The position numbers were made by a program, and so were the translations under genes. The notes below the pieces were generated by a model. That model made no database searches, was not told the origin of the DNA, and saw only the letters and a program-made list of their open reading frames with translations. Positions 16,083-23,591 of a DNA stretch of 64,000 bases are shown in pieces; the stretch's first letter is position 1, and each line of letters starts with the position of its first letter. Source of the DNA: Blautia coccoides (GTDB lineage Bacteria > Bacillota > Clostridia > Lachnospirales > Lachnospiraceae); the NCBI RefSeq assembly GCF_034355335.1, contig NZ_CP136422.1:5740501-5804500 (forward strand). Reading direction: 5' to 3'.

Positions 16083-17078
16083 TCAGTCCAGGTTTTCTTT
16101 CAGGAATCTCTTTACATTACCGCCCATGATCTTTTCTACCTGACTGTATGTAAAACCATACTTTTCCATTTGCTCCGCAAGAAACTGAAGACGGCCGCAG
16201 TGGGATATCTCAGGCAGTTCCAGGATGCCGTCATAATCGCTGCCCAGGCCCAGGCATTCGGAACCGCCGATGTTCAGAATATACTCAGCCATCCGAATGA
16301 TCTCTTTCACAGTTGTTCCGTCCTCACCCGGCTTCCAGTCGGGGCGCATAAAGGAGACGGCATAATTCAGCCCCATGACACCGCCCCGGCCTGCTAAAGC
16401 GCGGATCATCTCATCTGTAAGGTTTCTGGCCGCACCTTTGACCAGTCCCCTTGCATTAGAATGACTGGCAAGAAAGGGGCGGGTGGCATGTCTGGCCACA
16501 TCCCAGAATCCGCCGTCGGAGAGATGGGATACATCTACCAGCATATGCAGATGCTCCAACTCTTCCAGAAATTGAAGGCCTTTCTCCTTTAACCCCCGTT
16601 CCTCACCCCAGCTCCAGATCCTCTGGGTAAAGGGATCCCCCATACAGTTTGGATAGCCAAGATCATTTTCATAGTTCCAGGTCAGGGTTGCCATTCTGGC
16701 GCCCTGTTCCCAGAACCACCTGAGCGTATCCGCCGATTCCTGGTATATGGCGCCCTCCTCAAGAGAAAGCAGCGCGGACATTCCGCCCGTCTTAATGTTT
16801 TCTTCCAGTTGGCGGTAGGTTGTGATCTGGGAAATTATATCTGCATTCTGATCCATCTCCTGCCGGAAGATATTCAGGATATCTTTTGCCGCCTCTGCCG
16901 CGTCCGGCTCTTCCTTCCAGTTGACATAAATAGCAAAGGTCTGCAAAGTACAGCCGCCTTCTCTCATTTTCTCCAAATCTACACTGAGTGGATTTTGGCG
17001 CAGACTAATGTGTTCTCCCTCTTTTTTCATCTGACGGATTTTGCTGATGGTGTCGCAGTGCATGTCTAGGATCTGCAT
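16083..17078 (-). CDS. Membrane dipeptidase family (peptidase M19)
   Basis: Zinc-dependent dipeptidase of 331 residues, amidohydrolase fold. Metal and substrate motifs are visible: DMHCDT near the N-terminus, the bridging Glu in LLSLEEG, DVSHLSD and ASHSNARGL. No signal peptide is seen, so it probably works in the cytoplasm on dipeptides, including D-amino acid containing ones. It is convergent with tenI (10 bp between stops) and stands alone. Confidence 0.92.
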   Translation of the reverse strand: MQILDMHCDTISKIRQMKKEGEHISLRQNPLSVDLEKMREGGCTLQTFAIYVNWKEEPDAAEAAKDILNIFRQEMDQNADIISQITTYRQLEENIKTGGMSALLSLEEGAIYQESADTLRWFWEQGARMATLTWNYENDLGYPNCMGDPFTQRIWSWGEERGLKEKGLQFLEELEHLHMLVDVSHLSDGGFWDVARHATRPFLASHSNARGLVKGAARNLTDEMIRALAGRGGVMGLNYAVSFMRPDWKPGEDGTTVKEIIRMAEYILNIGGSECLGLGSDYDGILELPEISHCGRLQFLAEQMEKYGFTYSQVEKIMGGNVKRFLKENLD

Positions 17079-17433
17079 AATAAAACCTCGTTTCTGTCCT
17101 GTATTATTTTCTTACCTCCATTATACACGATTATACGCCGGCAATCCATGTTCTATGTTTCGGGATGATTCTTTTATTCTGTTTCCTTTTACTGTTCACA
17201 GGCCATTGTCCTGGGACATGTTTTCCCCAAAGGGGCAGTGTGCCATACGCAGTAAAATGCCAGTTAGCCGGCGCCAAAATATCTGTATTTAAAAAGGGAG
17301 CAGGATCACAAAATCCCACTCCAATTTTAACGATTCCAAATTTCAGCTATGATGTCTGCTTTCAATGTAAATATGCAGCCAACTCATGCTGGCCGCCTCT
17401 ATATAAGTACACAGCCAACATATACTATCCGCT
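17079..17433. repeat. 355-bp intergenic region with hairpin and short tandem repeats
   Basis: No gene is seen. TTTTACTG (17187-17194) pairs with CAGTAAAA (17250-17257), enclosing a CCCC-AAA-GGGG stem; its TTACTGTTCACAG start matches the repeat at 1574. Bases ~17362-17463 hold three degenerate units of ~33-37 bp of the type TATAAGNACACAGCCA-CC/AC, the last running into the glgB 3' end. Function unknown. Confidence 0.5.
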
Positions 17434-19344
17434 CTAATATAAGAACACAGCCACCCCATATGCCGGAAGTGGATAAGCAAAGGAGTAATCCCTGCCGTCA
17501 CATTCTTTCTTCACAGCCTTATAAACCGTCTGCTCCACCGGCGTATCCCCGCCGAATTTAGGGTCTTTGCTGTTCAGGATCAGCTTATACTGCTTTCTCT
17601 TAGGCACCCCAACCCGATAATCCTCTCTGGCAACCGGTGTATAATTGATGACAAACAACAGATTATTCCTTCCTGTGGGAGACTTCCTGATAAAGCTGAA
17701 TATACTTCTCGCCGCGTCATCCGCATTGATCCACTCAAATCCCTGCTCATTGTCATCATTGGCATAGAGGGCTGGATACTTCTTATACAGAGCAAGCAAT
17801 TCCTTCACATAAGCCTGAAGCTGCTCATGTTCCGGTTCTGCCAGCAGGAACCAGTCAAGCTCCCTGGCCTCGCTCCACTCCTGGAACTGGCCGAATTCCT
17901 GTCCCATGAACAGCAGCTTTTTACCCGGATGTCCGAACATGTAGCTGTATCCGGCTTTCAGGTTCTCAAACTTGTCCTGTCCCAGCCCGGGCATCTTGTT
18001 GATCATAGAGCACTTCAGATGCACAACCTCATCATGAGACAATACAAGGACGTACTTCTCACTGTAGGCGTAACTCATGGAGAACGTCATCTTATGGTGA
18101 TTATATTTGCGGAAATATGGGTCAAGCTTCATATATTCCAGAAAATCGTGCATCCATCCCATATTCCATTTCAGACTGAATCCCAGACCGCCTTCCTCAG
18201 GCTTGCCCGTCACCATTGGCCATGCTGTGGATTCCTCGGCGATCATGACAGTACCTTTGTTTTTCCCAAGGACTACGGAGTTCAGGTGCTTAAAGAATTC
18301 AATCGCTTCCAGGTTCTTGTTCTCACCGTATTTGTTCGGTATCCACTGCCCTGCCTCTCTTCCATAATCCAGATACAGCATGGAGGCCACTGCATCCACA
18401 CGAAGCCCGTCAATGTGATATTCCTGTATCCAAAAAAGCGCGTTGGCGATCAGGAAGTTCTTCACCTCATTTTTGCCGTAATCGAAAACTTTTGTCCCCC
18501 AGTCCGGATGCTCCCCTTTTCTTGGATCTGCATATTCATATGTAGGGGTTCCGTCAAAATCAGCCAGTCCGTGGGCATCCTTCGGAAAATGTGCCGGCAC
18601 CCAGTCAAGGATCACGCCTATTTTATTTTTATGCATGTAATTCACAAAATACTGGAAGTCCTCAGGGGTACCATACCTGGAAGTGGGTGCATAATATCCT
18701 GTAACCTGATATCCCCAGGAACCGTCAAAGGGGTGCTCTGCAATCCCCATCAGTTCCACATGGGTATACCCCATCTCTTTCACATAGTCAGCCAGGGAAT
18801 GCGCCAGCTCTCTGTAATTGTAAAATCCATCCTCATCTCCGTCCTTTAACGGATGTTTTTTCCAGGAGCCAGGATGCAGTTCATAGATGGACATGGCATC
18901 CTTCTTTTCATTGAACTCCTGACGCTTCTTCATCCAGACGGAGTCTCCCCATTTAAACCTGGAGATATCATACACACAGGAGGCCGTGCCCGGACGGTGC
19001 TCCGCATAGTTGGCATAAGGGTCTGCCTTAAAGAGAAGCTTGCCCTTGTATGTAGTGATACAGAATTTGTACAGATCTCCTTCCCGCACTTTGGGTACGA
19101 AGAGCTGGTAAATGCCCATGTCGTTGTCACATTTCATCACGTTTTTGTCGGGATCCCATTTGTTGAAATCCCCCACAACAGACACGGATTCTGCATGAGG
19201 AGCCCAGACGGCGAAATACACGCCGTCCTTGCCCCGCTGTGTTGTAGGATGTGCACCCATCAGCTTATAGATTTCATAATGTGTCCCTTCCCCGAATAAA
19301 TAGCGGTCCATCTCCGAGAACCTCATTGTTTTTCCTTTAGCCAT
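17434..19344 (-). CDS. glgB: 1,4-alpha-glucan branching enzyme GlgB
   Basis: Glycogen branching enzyme of 636 residues, GH13 subfamily 8/9 type, moving alpha-1,4 chains to alpha-1,6 positions. An N-terminal CBM48 (~20-110, YFAVWAPHAESVSVVGDFN) precedes the catalytic barrel with GLRVDAVASM (nucleophile Asp), IAEEST (acid/base Glu) and SHDEVVH (third Asp), followed by a C-terminal sandwich. Complete by length. It lies 88 bp downstream of another GH13 gene on the same strand and both are probably co-expressed. glgC/A/P are not in the window. Confidence 0.96.
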   Translation of the reverse strand: MAKGKTMRFSEMDRYLFGEGTHYEIYKLMGAHPTTQRGKDGVYFAVWAPHAESVSVVGDFNKWDPDKNVMKCDNDMGIYQLFVPKVREGDLYKFCITTYKGKLLFKADPYANYAEHRPGTASCVYDISRFKWGDSVWMKKRQEFNEKKDAMSIYELHPGSWKKHPLKDGDEDGFYNYRELAHSLADYVKEMGYTHVELMGIAEHPFDGSWGYQVTGYYAPTSRYGTPEDFQYFVNYMHKNKIGVILDWVPAHFPKDAHGLADFDGTPTYEYADPRKGEHPDWGTKVFDYGKNEVKNFLIANALFWIQEYHIDGLRVDAVASMLYLDYGREAGQWIPNKYGENKNLEAIEFFKHLNSVVLGKNKGTVMIAEESTAWPMVTGKPEEGGLGFSLKWNMGWMHDFLEYMKLDPYFRKYNHHKMTFSMSYAYSEKYVLVLSHDEVVHLKCSMINKMPGLGQDKFENLKAGYSYMFGHPGKKLLFMGQEFGQFQEWSEARELDWFLLAEPEHEQLQAYVKELLALYKKYPALYANDDNEQGFEWINADDAARSIFSFIRKSPTGRNNLLFVINYTPVAREDYRVGVPKRKQYKLILNSKDPKFGGDTPVEQTVYKAVKKECDGRDYSFAYPLPAYGVAVFLY

Positions 19345-19431
19345 AAGTCCTTCCCCTTTGTTTTCCTCTGATTTTACAGCACTTTGATCCTGCTGCAGGA
19401 TTTCTGTAACATTTCAACTGACTGCAATATT

Positions 19432-20808
19432 TCAGTCTTCTGTACTGTTACGGATTTCCAGCAGGACGCTGCCTGCTGCTTCTATGGTAAAATTCAGCCG
19501 GCCGTTCTCCGGCTCTGCTTCCTCCTGGGTTAAAAGGTTTACATAATGTTTATTTTCCATTGGCACCGGGATGCTCACCTGTGCCGGTTCCTCATCATTG
19601 TTCACTGCTGTGATCAGGCCTTCTTCCTCAGTAAAACGCATAAATGCCAACTGTCTGTTGGTCAGCAGCAGTTCCCTGTATCTGCCCTCTGCAAGACAGG
19701 TTTTATACTTTTCATGCATTTCCCCAAGTGTTTTGACCCAAAGCATGATCTTGGAATCTTTCTGCTCTTCCAGCGCTTCACTGATATCCACAGCCGGCCT
19801 GAGCGCATCATCACCGCCGTTATTTTTGCTTCCCTCGATCCCCCATTCAGATCCGTAATAGATGGATGGAATTCCTGGTAATGTATACAGCAGTGTGTAG
19901 ATCGGGAAAATATGCTCCTTCACGTTGATCTTACTGTAAATGCGGTCTACATCGTGATTGTCAACAAAGGAATACAGCTTCATTCCCCTGTAGATTCCCC
20001 CATTCTCCTCAAATTCTCTTCGTATGGTATGGGCGATCTCGAAATAATTGTGGTCATTATGTCCGGAATAAATGCCTTTGTGAAGCTCATAGTTTGTAAC
20101 GCTGTGCAGCATTTTCTGTCCGTCCTGGATATAACGGCTGTAATCACCGTGGATAACTTCTCCCATGAGCCAGAAGTCTTCCTTTTTCTCCCCGGTACGT
20201 CTGCGCATATCCTCCATGAATCCAAAGTCAAGACAGTCCGCACAGTCCAGACGGATACCGTCAATATCAAATGTATCGATCCAGAAATCGATCACATCCA
20301 AAAGATATCCTTTCACCTCCGGATTCTGCAGGTTCAAATTGACAAGCTCAAAGCAGTTTCTCCATGCCTCATAGGAAAATCCGTCATTGTAGGGATTGTT
20401 CCATCCGAAATTGATTCCCTTGTACCATCCGCAGTACCTGGAGCCTTCCCGGTTCTCCTGGATATCCCGGAATGCAAAGAACTCTCTTCCTGTGTGATTG
20501 AACACACCGTCCACCACAACCTTGATCCCCATCTGGTGTGCCTTTTCCACAAACCGGGCAAAATCTTCGTTATCCCCAAGCCGCTGATCCACCAGCTTAT
20601 AATCTCTGGTGTCGTAACCGTGGGTGGTGGACTCAAACAGCGGTCCGATATAGATTGCCGTTGCCTTAATGTCTGCAAGATGCGGCAGCCATTTCTCCAG
20701 TTCCGCGAAGCGGTGTACAACGCCTTCGTCTTTATTCACCCTGGGAGCGCCAGTCATCCCAATCGGGTACATATGGTAAAATACTGCCTCTTCATACCAT
20801 TTTGCCAT
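19432..20808 (-). CDS. GH13 alpha-amylase/alpha-glucosidase family enzyme
   Basis: Cytoplasmic alpha-glucan hydrolase or transferase of 458 residues. Conserved GH13 regions are VVDGVFNHTG, GIRLDCAD (nucleophile Asp), LMGEVIHG (acid/base Glu) and FVDNHDVDR. The start ATG 20808 is chosen with GGAGG eight bases upstream; ATG 20814 is too close to the site. There is no signal peptide. It is the first gene before glgB and likely trims maltodextrins or glycogen. The precise activity cannot be read from sequence. Confidence 0.9.
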   Translation of the reverse strand: MAKWYEEAVFYHMYPIGMTGAPRVNKDEGVVHRFAELEKWLPHLADIKATAIYIGPLFESTTHGYDTRDYKLVDQRLGDNEDFARFVEKAHQMGIKVVVDGVFNHTGREFFAFRDIQENREGSRYCGWYKGINFGWNNPYNDGFSYEAWRNCFELVNLNLQNPEVKGYLLDVIDFWIDTFDIDGIRLDCADCLDFGFMEDMRRRTGEKKEDFWLMGEVIHGDYSRYIQDGQKMLHSVTNYELHKGIYSGHNDHNYFEIAHTIRREFEENGGIYRGMKLYSFVDNHDVDRIYSKINVKEHIFPIYTLLYTLPGIPSIYYGSEWGIEGSKNNGGDDALRPAVDISEALEEQKDSKIMLWVKTLGEMHEKYKTCLAEGRYRELLLTNRQLAFMRFTEEEGLITAVNNDEEPAQVSIPVPMENKHYVNLLTQEEAEPENGRLNFTIEAAGSVLLEIRNSTED

Positions 20809-20882
20809 TTTCATTTCCTCCTTTTCCGGCTCTGTCAAAAACAACAGGCCCAGACAAACCATGCAGGAACGCCATTCCTTGA

Positions 20883-21464
20883 CTACGAATATATCCCATA
20901 CATAAACTGATGCACAATTTCATATGTGGTCTCATCAGAAATTTCAAATTTTTCATCTTCGGAAAGACCGTAGCTCACTGTCATAATATGATGGTTGAGC
21001 ACACCTGTAAAACCCACGGCAAATAATTCCTGCCGCCCCCGCATGTTCCCCAGTTGGGAGGACGCGTCCTCAAATATCTTCACAATGATCTTATAATACC
21101 TCTCAATAAGAGGTGAAACCGTTTTATAGGCCTCATTTTCTCTTCCGGAATAAAACAGAGACAGCATGAATAAGTAGAATTTTTGATTGGAAGCCGCATA
21201 GTCAAAAAATGTCCTTGCTGCCTGATAGAGCACCCCGGGAAGACTTTCTCCCGGTCTGGCAATATCAATAAGCCTGCTTTCAAACTCCTGGTATCCTGTC
21301 TCCAGCAGATTCTGCAGCAATCCCAGCTTGCTTCCAAAATAATAATATAAAGTTGGCTTGGAAATTCCGGCCTTATCCACGATTTCCTGGACGCCCACAG
21401 CATCATACCCCTTGGCATAAAACAAATCCAGCGCTGACTTTAATATCAATTCTTTATTATCCAT
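20883..21464 (-). CDS. TetR/AcrR-family transcriptional regulator
   Basis: Repressor of 193 residues: N-terminal helix-turn-helix (~5-50, AKGYDAVGVQEIV and ISKPTLYYYFGSK) and an all-helical ligand domain ending MYGIYS. ATG 21464 follows GGGAGG; the longer frame from 21521 has no ribosome site. Its own promoter contains a matching operator (21538-21553), so it should be autoregulated. Neighbouring GH13/glgB genes downstream on the same strand may also be targets, but no second operator was found there. Confidence 0.9.
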   Translation of the reverse strand: MDNKELILKSALDLFYAKGYDAVGVQEIVDKAGISKPTLYYYFGSKLGLLQNLLETGYQEFESRLIDIARPGESLPGVLYQAARTFFDYAASNQKFYLFMLSLFYSGRENEAYKTVSPLIERYYKIIVKIFEDASSQLGNMRGRQELFAVGFTGVLNHHIMTVSYGLSEDEKFEISDETTYEIVHQFMYGIYS

Positions 21465-21535
21465 AACTGCCTCCCGGCTGTTCTGCATTGTATCTATCTT
21501 TTGTTTTTTCATTTCCATCATTTGTTCTGCCTATT

Positions 21536-21564
21536 ATTATACCAATCGGTATACAAAAAATCAA
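21536..21564 (-). promoter_or_regulatory. tetR promoter with overlapping operator
   Basis: Minus strand TTGATT (21564-21559), 17-bp spacer, TATAAT (21541-21536). The spacer and -10 contain TATACC-AATC-GGTATA (21538-21553), a two-fold symmetric TetR-type operator. The -35 box begins inside the end of the preceding terminator. Confidence 0.8.
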
Positions 21565-21604
21565 GAGGACATTGTAAATTACATTTTTTACAATGTCCTC
21601 TTGA
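21561..21604 (-). terminator. Strong terminator after tatD
   Basis: An 18-bp perfect inverted repeat (arms 21561-21578 and 21587-21604, outer bases TCAAGAGG/CCTCTTGA) with an 8-base loop is followed on the minus strand by six T. It ends the AI-2E transporter-tatD transcript. Confidence 0.85.
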
Positions 21605-21605
21605 T

Positions 21606-21670
21606 CACTGTTCACATATATTATCCCGCGAGGCATTTTGTGTGCATCGCGAAGCGTGTTACTGTTATTA
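21606..21670. repeat. Dispersed repeat fragment
   Basis: TGTGCATCGCGAAGCGTGTT and the following ACTGTT are identical to bases ~1553-1578. The preceding CCCGCGAGG is also found, inverted, in the 54.6-55.0 kb repeats. It lies between the tatD stop and its terminator. Confidence 0.6.
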
Positions 21671-22432
21671 TATGCCAAACAGCTTCCCGGCGTTTTCCCT
21701 GGTCACATCCACCACAGTTTCATAGGAAACGCCTTTTATCCTGGCTATCTCTTCCGCCACATAAGTCAGATAGGCCGAACAGTTTCTGTGCCTTCTGTAC
21801 GGCTCCGGTGCCAGATACGGGGCATCTGTCTCCAACAGCAGATATTCCAGCGGCGCATATTCCACCACGTCTTTCAGCCGTTTTCCGTTCTTGAAGGTGA
21901 CAACTCCGCCCACGCCAAGATAATAACCCATATTCATGTATTCCTTTGCCTGTTCCACTGAGTAGGAATAACAGTGGATCACGCCTTTTAAATTGTCTGC
22001 TCTCTCGGCTTTCATGATGTCCAGCGTATCCTTTGCCGCGTCACGGCTGTGGACTATAATGGGAAGTTCTGTCTCTTTAGCCAGATCCATCTGGCGGACG
22101 AACCACTTTTTCTGAATATCATGGTGTTCCTTGTCCCAATAATAATCAAGTCCGATTTCTCCCACGGCTACCACCTTTGGAAGGTCACACAGACTTCTGA
22201 GCCATTTCATTTTCTCCTCATCAAGACTCCCTATCTCGTCGGGGTGAACGCCTACCGCACCGTACACAAAAGGATATTTCTCTGTAAGCCTGACCGTATC
22301 GGCCACCCCCCGCAGGCTGGCGCCCACGTTGATGATCTTCTCGATTCCGTGCTTTGCCAAGGAAGGAAGCAGGCTGTCCCTGTCCTTGTCAAACGCCTCG
22401 TCATCGTAATGTGCATGTGTCTCAAATATCAT
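21668..22432 (-). CDS. tatD: TatD-family metal-dependent DNase
   Basis: Hydrolase of 254 residues, TIM-barrel amidohydrolase fold, with 3'-5' exonuclease activity known for the family. Metal motifs: THAHYDD at the start, VGEIGLDYYW, VHSRDA, HCYS and LLETDAPYLAP. Its start overlaps the 3' end of the upstream transporter gene by 11 bp, so they form an operon. Complete. Confidence 0.93.
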   Translation of the reverse strand: MIFETHAHYDDEAFDKDRDSLLPSLAKHGIEKIINVGASLRGVADTVRLTEKYPFVYGAVGVHPDEIGSLDEEKMKWLRSLCDLPKVVAVGEIGLDYYWDKEHHDIQKKWFVRQMDLAKETELPIIVHSRDAAKDTLDIMKAERADNLKGVIHCYSYSVEQAKEYMNMGYYLGVGGVVTFKNGKRLKDVVEYAPLEYLLLETDAPYLAPEPYRRHRNCSAYLTYVAEEIARIKGVSYETVVDVTRENAGKLFGI

Positions 22433-23567
22433 GGATATTCCGCTCCTTCAACTTCTTGTAAACTGTCTGGCGAAACAGCGCGTAGACTACGGAGGTGAGC
22501 GGTATGAAGATCAGCATGCCCACAACCCCCATCAAACTGCCGCCCACGGTCACTGCCACCAGCACCCAGATAGAGGGCAGCCCCACTGAGTTGCCGACTA
22601 CATGAGGATAGATCAGATTGCCCTCAACCTGCTGCAGTACCAGAAACAACACAATAAAGGCAAGCCCCTTCATGGGGTCCACCACCAGGATCAAAAAAGT
22701 CCCCACAACACAGCCGATGAAAGCCCCGAAAATAGGGATCAGAGCCGTAAACGCGATCAGTATCCCGATCAGCATGGCATACGGGAACCGGAGCAGTGTC
22801 ATGGATACGAAAAACATAGTTCCCAGGATCACAGCCTCCAGGCACTGCCCTGTAACAAAATTGGCAAAGGTCCTGTAACTGAGAGAACATACATCCAATA
22901 CTTTCTTCACCAGTTTTGCCGACAGAAACGCATAGAAAACTTTTCGGATCTGAACTGCCAGCTTCTCCTTCTGCAAAAGAATATAAACGGCAAATACAAG
23001 AGCGATAAAAAAGTTCATAAGTACATTTACTACTGTTCGGGCCATGGCAACTGTGGAGTTGAGAACATTTCCGGCACCGTTTTTCAGGAAGTCAACTGCG
23101 GCTCCAATAATGGAATTCCAGTCAAATTCCAGGTTCTGTATCCACTCCGCTATCTGTTTATTGTCGTGGAAGGTGTCCACAGCCCAGGTCTGAAGCCTTG
23201 GTATGGCAGCCTCTATACTTGCGCTGACGCTCATAAAGGTCTGCCCCATTTCCGGAACAACCACCAGAATGACAACCAGCACGATGCCCACAACCAGTAT
23301 GAGTGACAAGATCAGGCTTAACGGCCTGCCCAGCTTCTTCATTTTTCCTTTACTCTCGGCGCTGCCGAAAAGTTTCTTTTCCATAAAGCTCATGGGGACA
23401 TTCAGTACAAAGGCAAAGGCAGCTCCCAAAAGGAAAGGATAGGCGATCCCTATCAGAAAGCGCAGGAAAACCAACAGCACATCTGCCTTCTGTATTCCCA
23501 CGTAGACAACCACGGCAAACAGGATCAGAAGCATTAAATTCTTCATATCTTTTTTATTCAGGTTCAT
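22422..23567 (-). CDS. AI-2E family transporter (YtvI/PerM-like)
   Basis: Membrane protein of 381 residues with about eight hydrophobic segments in the AI-2E_transport pattern: two N-terminal helices, a soluble region (~70-155), then helices ending QQVEGNLIYPHVVG and SLMGVVGMLIFIPL, both hallmarks of the family. Members export varied small solutes, including sodium/proton exchange and AI-2; the substrate here is unknown. Overlaps tatD by 11 bp and follows the ATPase gene stop by 24 bp in the reading direction, suggesting read-through. Confidence 0.88.
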   Translation of the reverse strand: MNLNKKDMKNLMLLILFAVVVYVGIQKADVLLVFLRFLIGIAYPFLLGAAFAFVLNVPMSFMEKKLFGSAESKGKMKKLGRPLSLILSLILVVGIVLVVILVVVPEMGQTFMSVSASIEAAIPRLQTWAVDTFHDNKQIAEWIQNLEFDWNSIIGAAVDFLKNGAGNVLNSTVAMARTVVNVLMNFFIALVFAVYILLQKEKLAVQIRKVFYAFLSAKLVKKVLDVCSLSYRTFANFVTGQCLEAVILGTMFFVSMTLLRFPYAMLIGILIAFTALIPIFGAFIGCVVGTFLILVVDPMKGLAFIVLFLVLQQVEGNLIYPHVVGNSVGLPSIWVLVAVTVGGSLMGVVGMLIFIPLTSVVYALFRQTVYKKLKERNIHDI

Positions 23568-23591
23568 ACTTCTCCTCTCCTTCTCCCCTCT

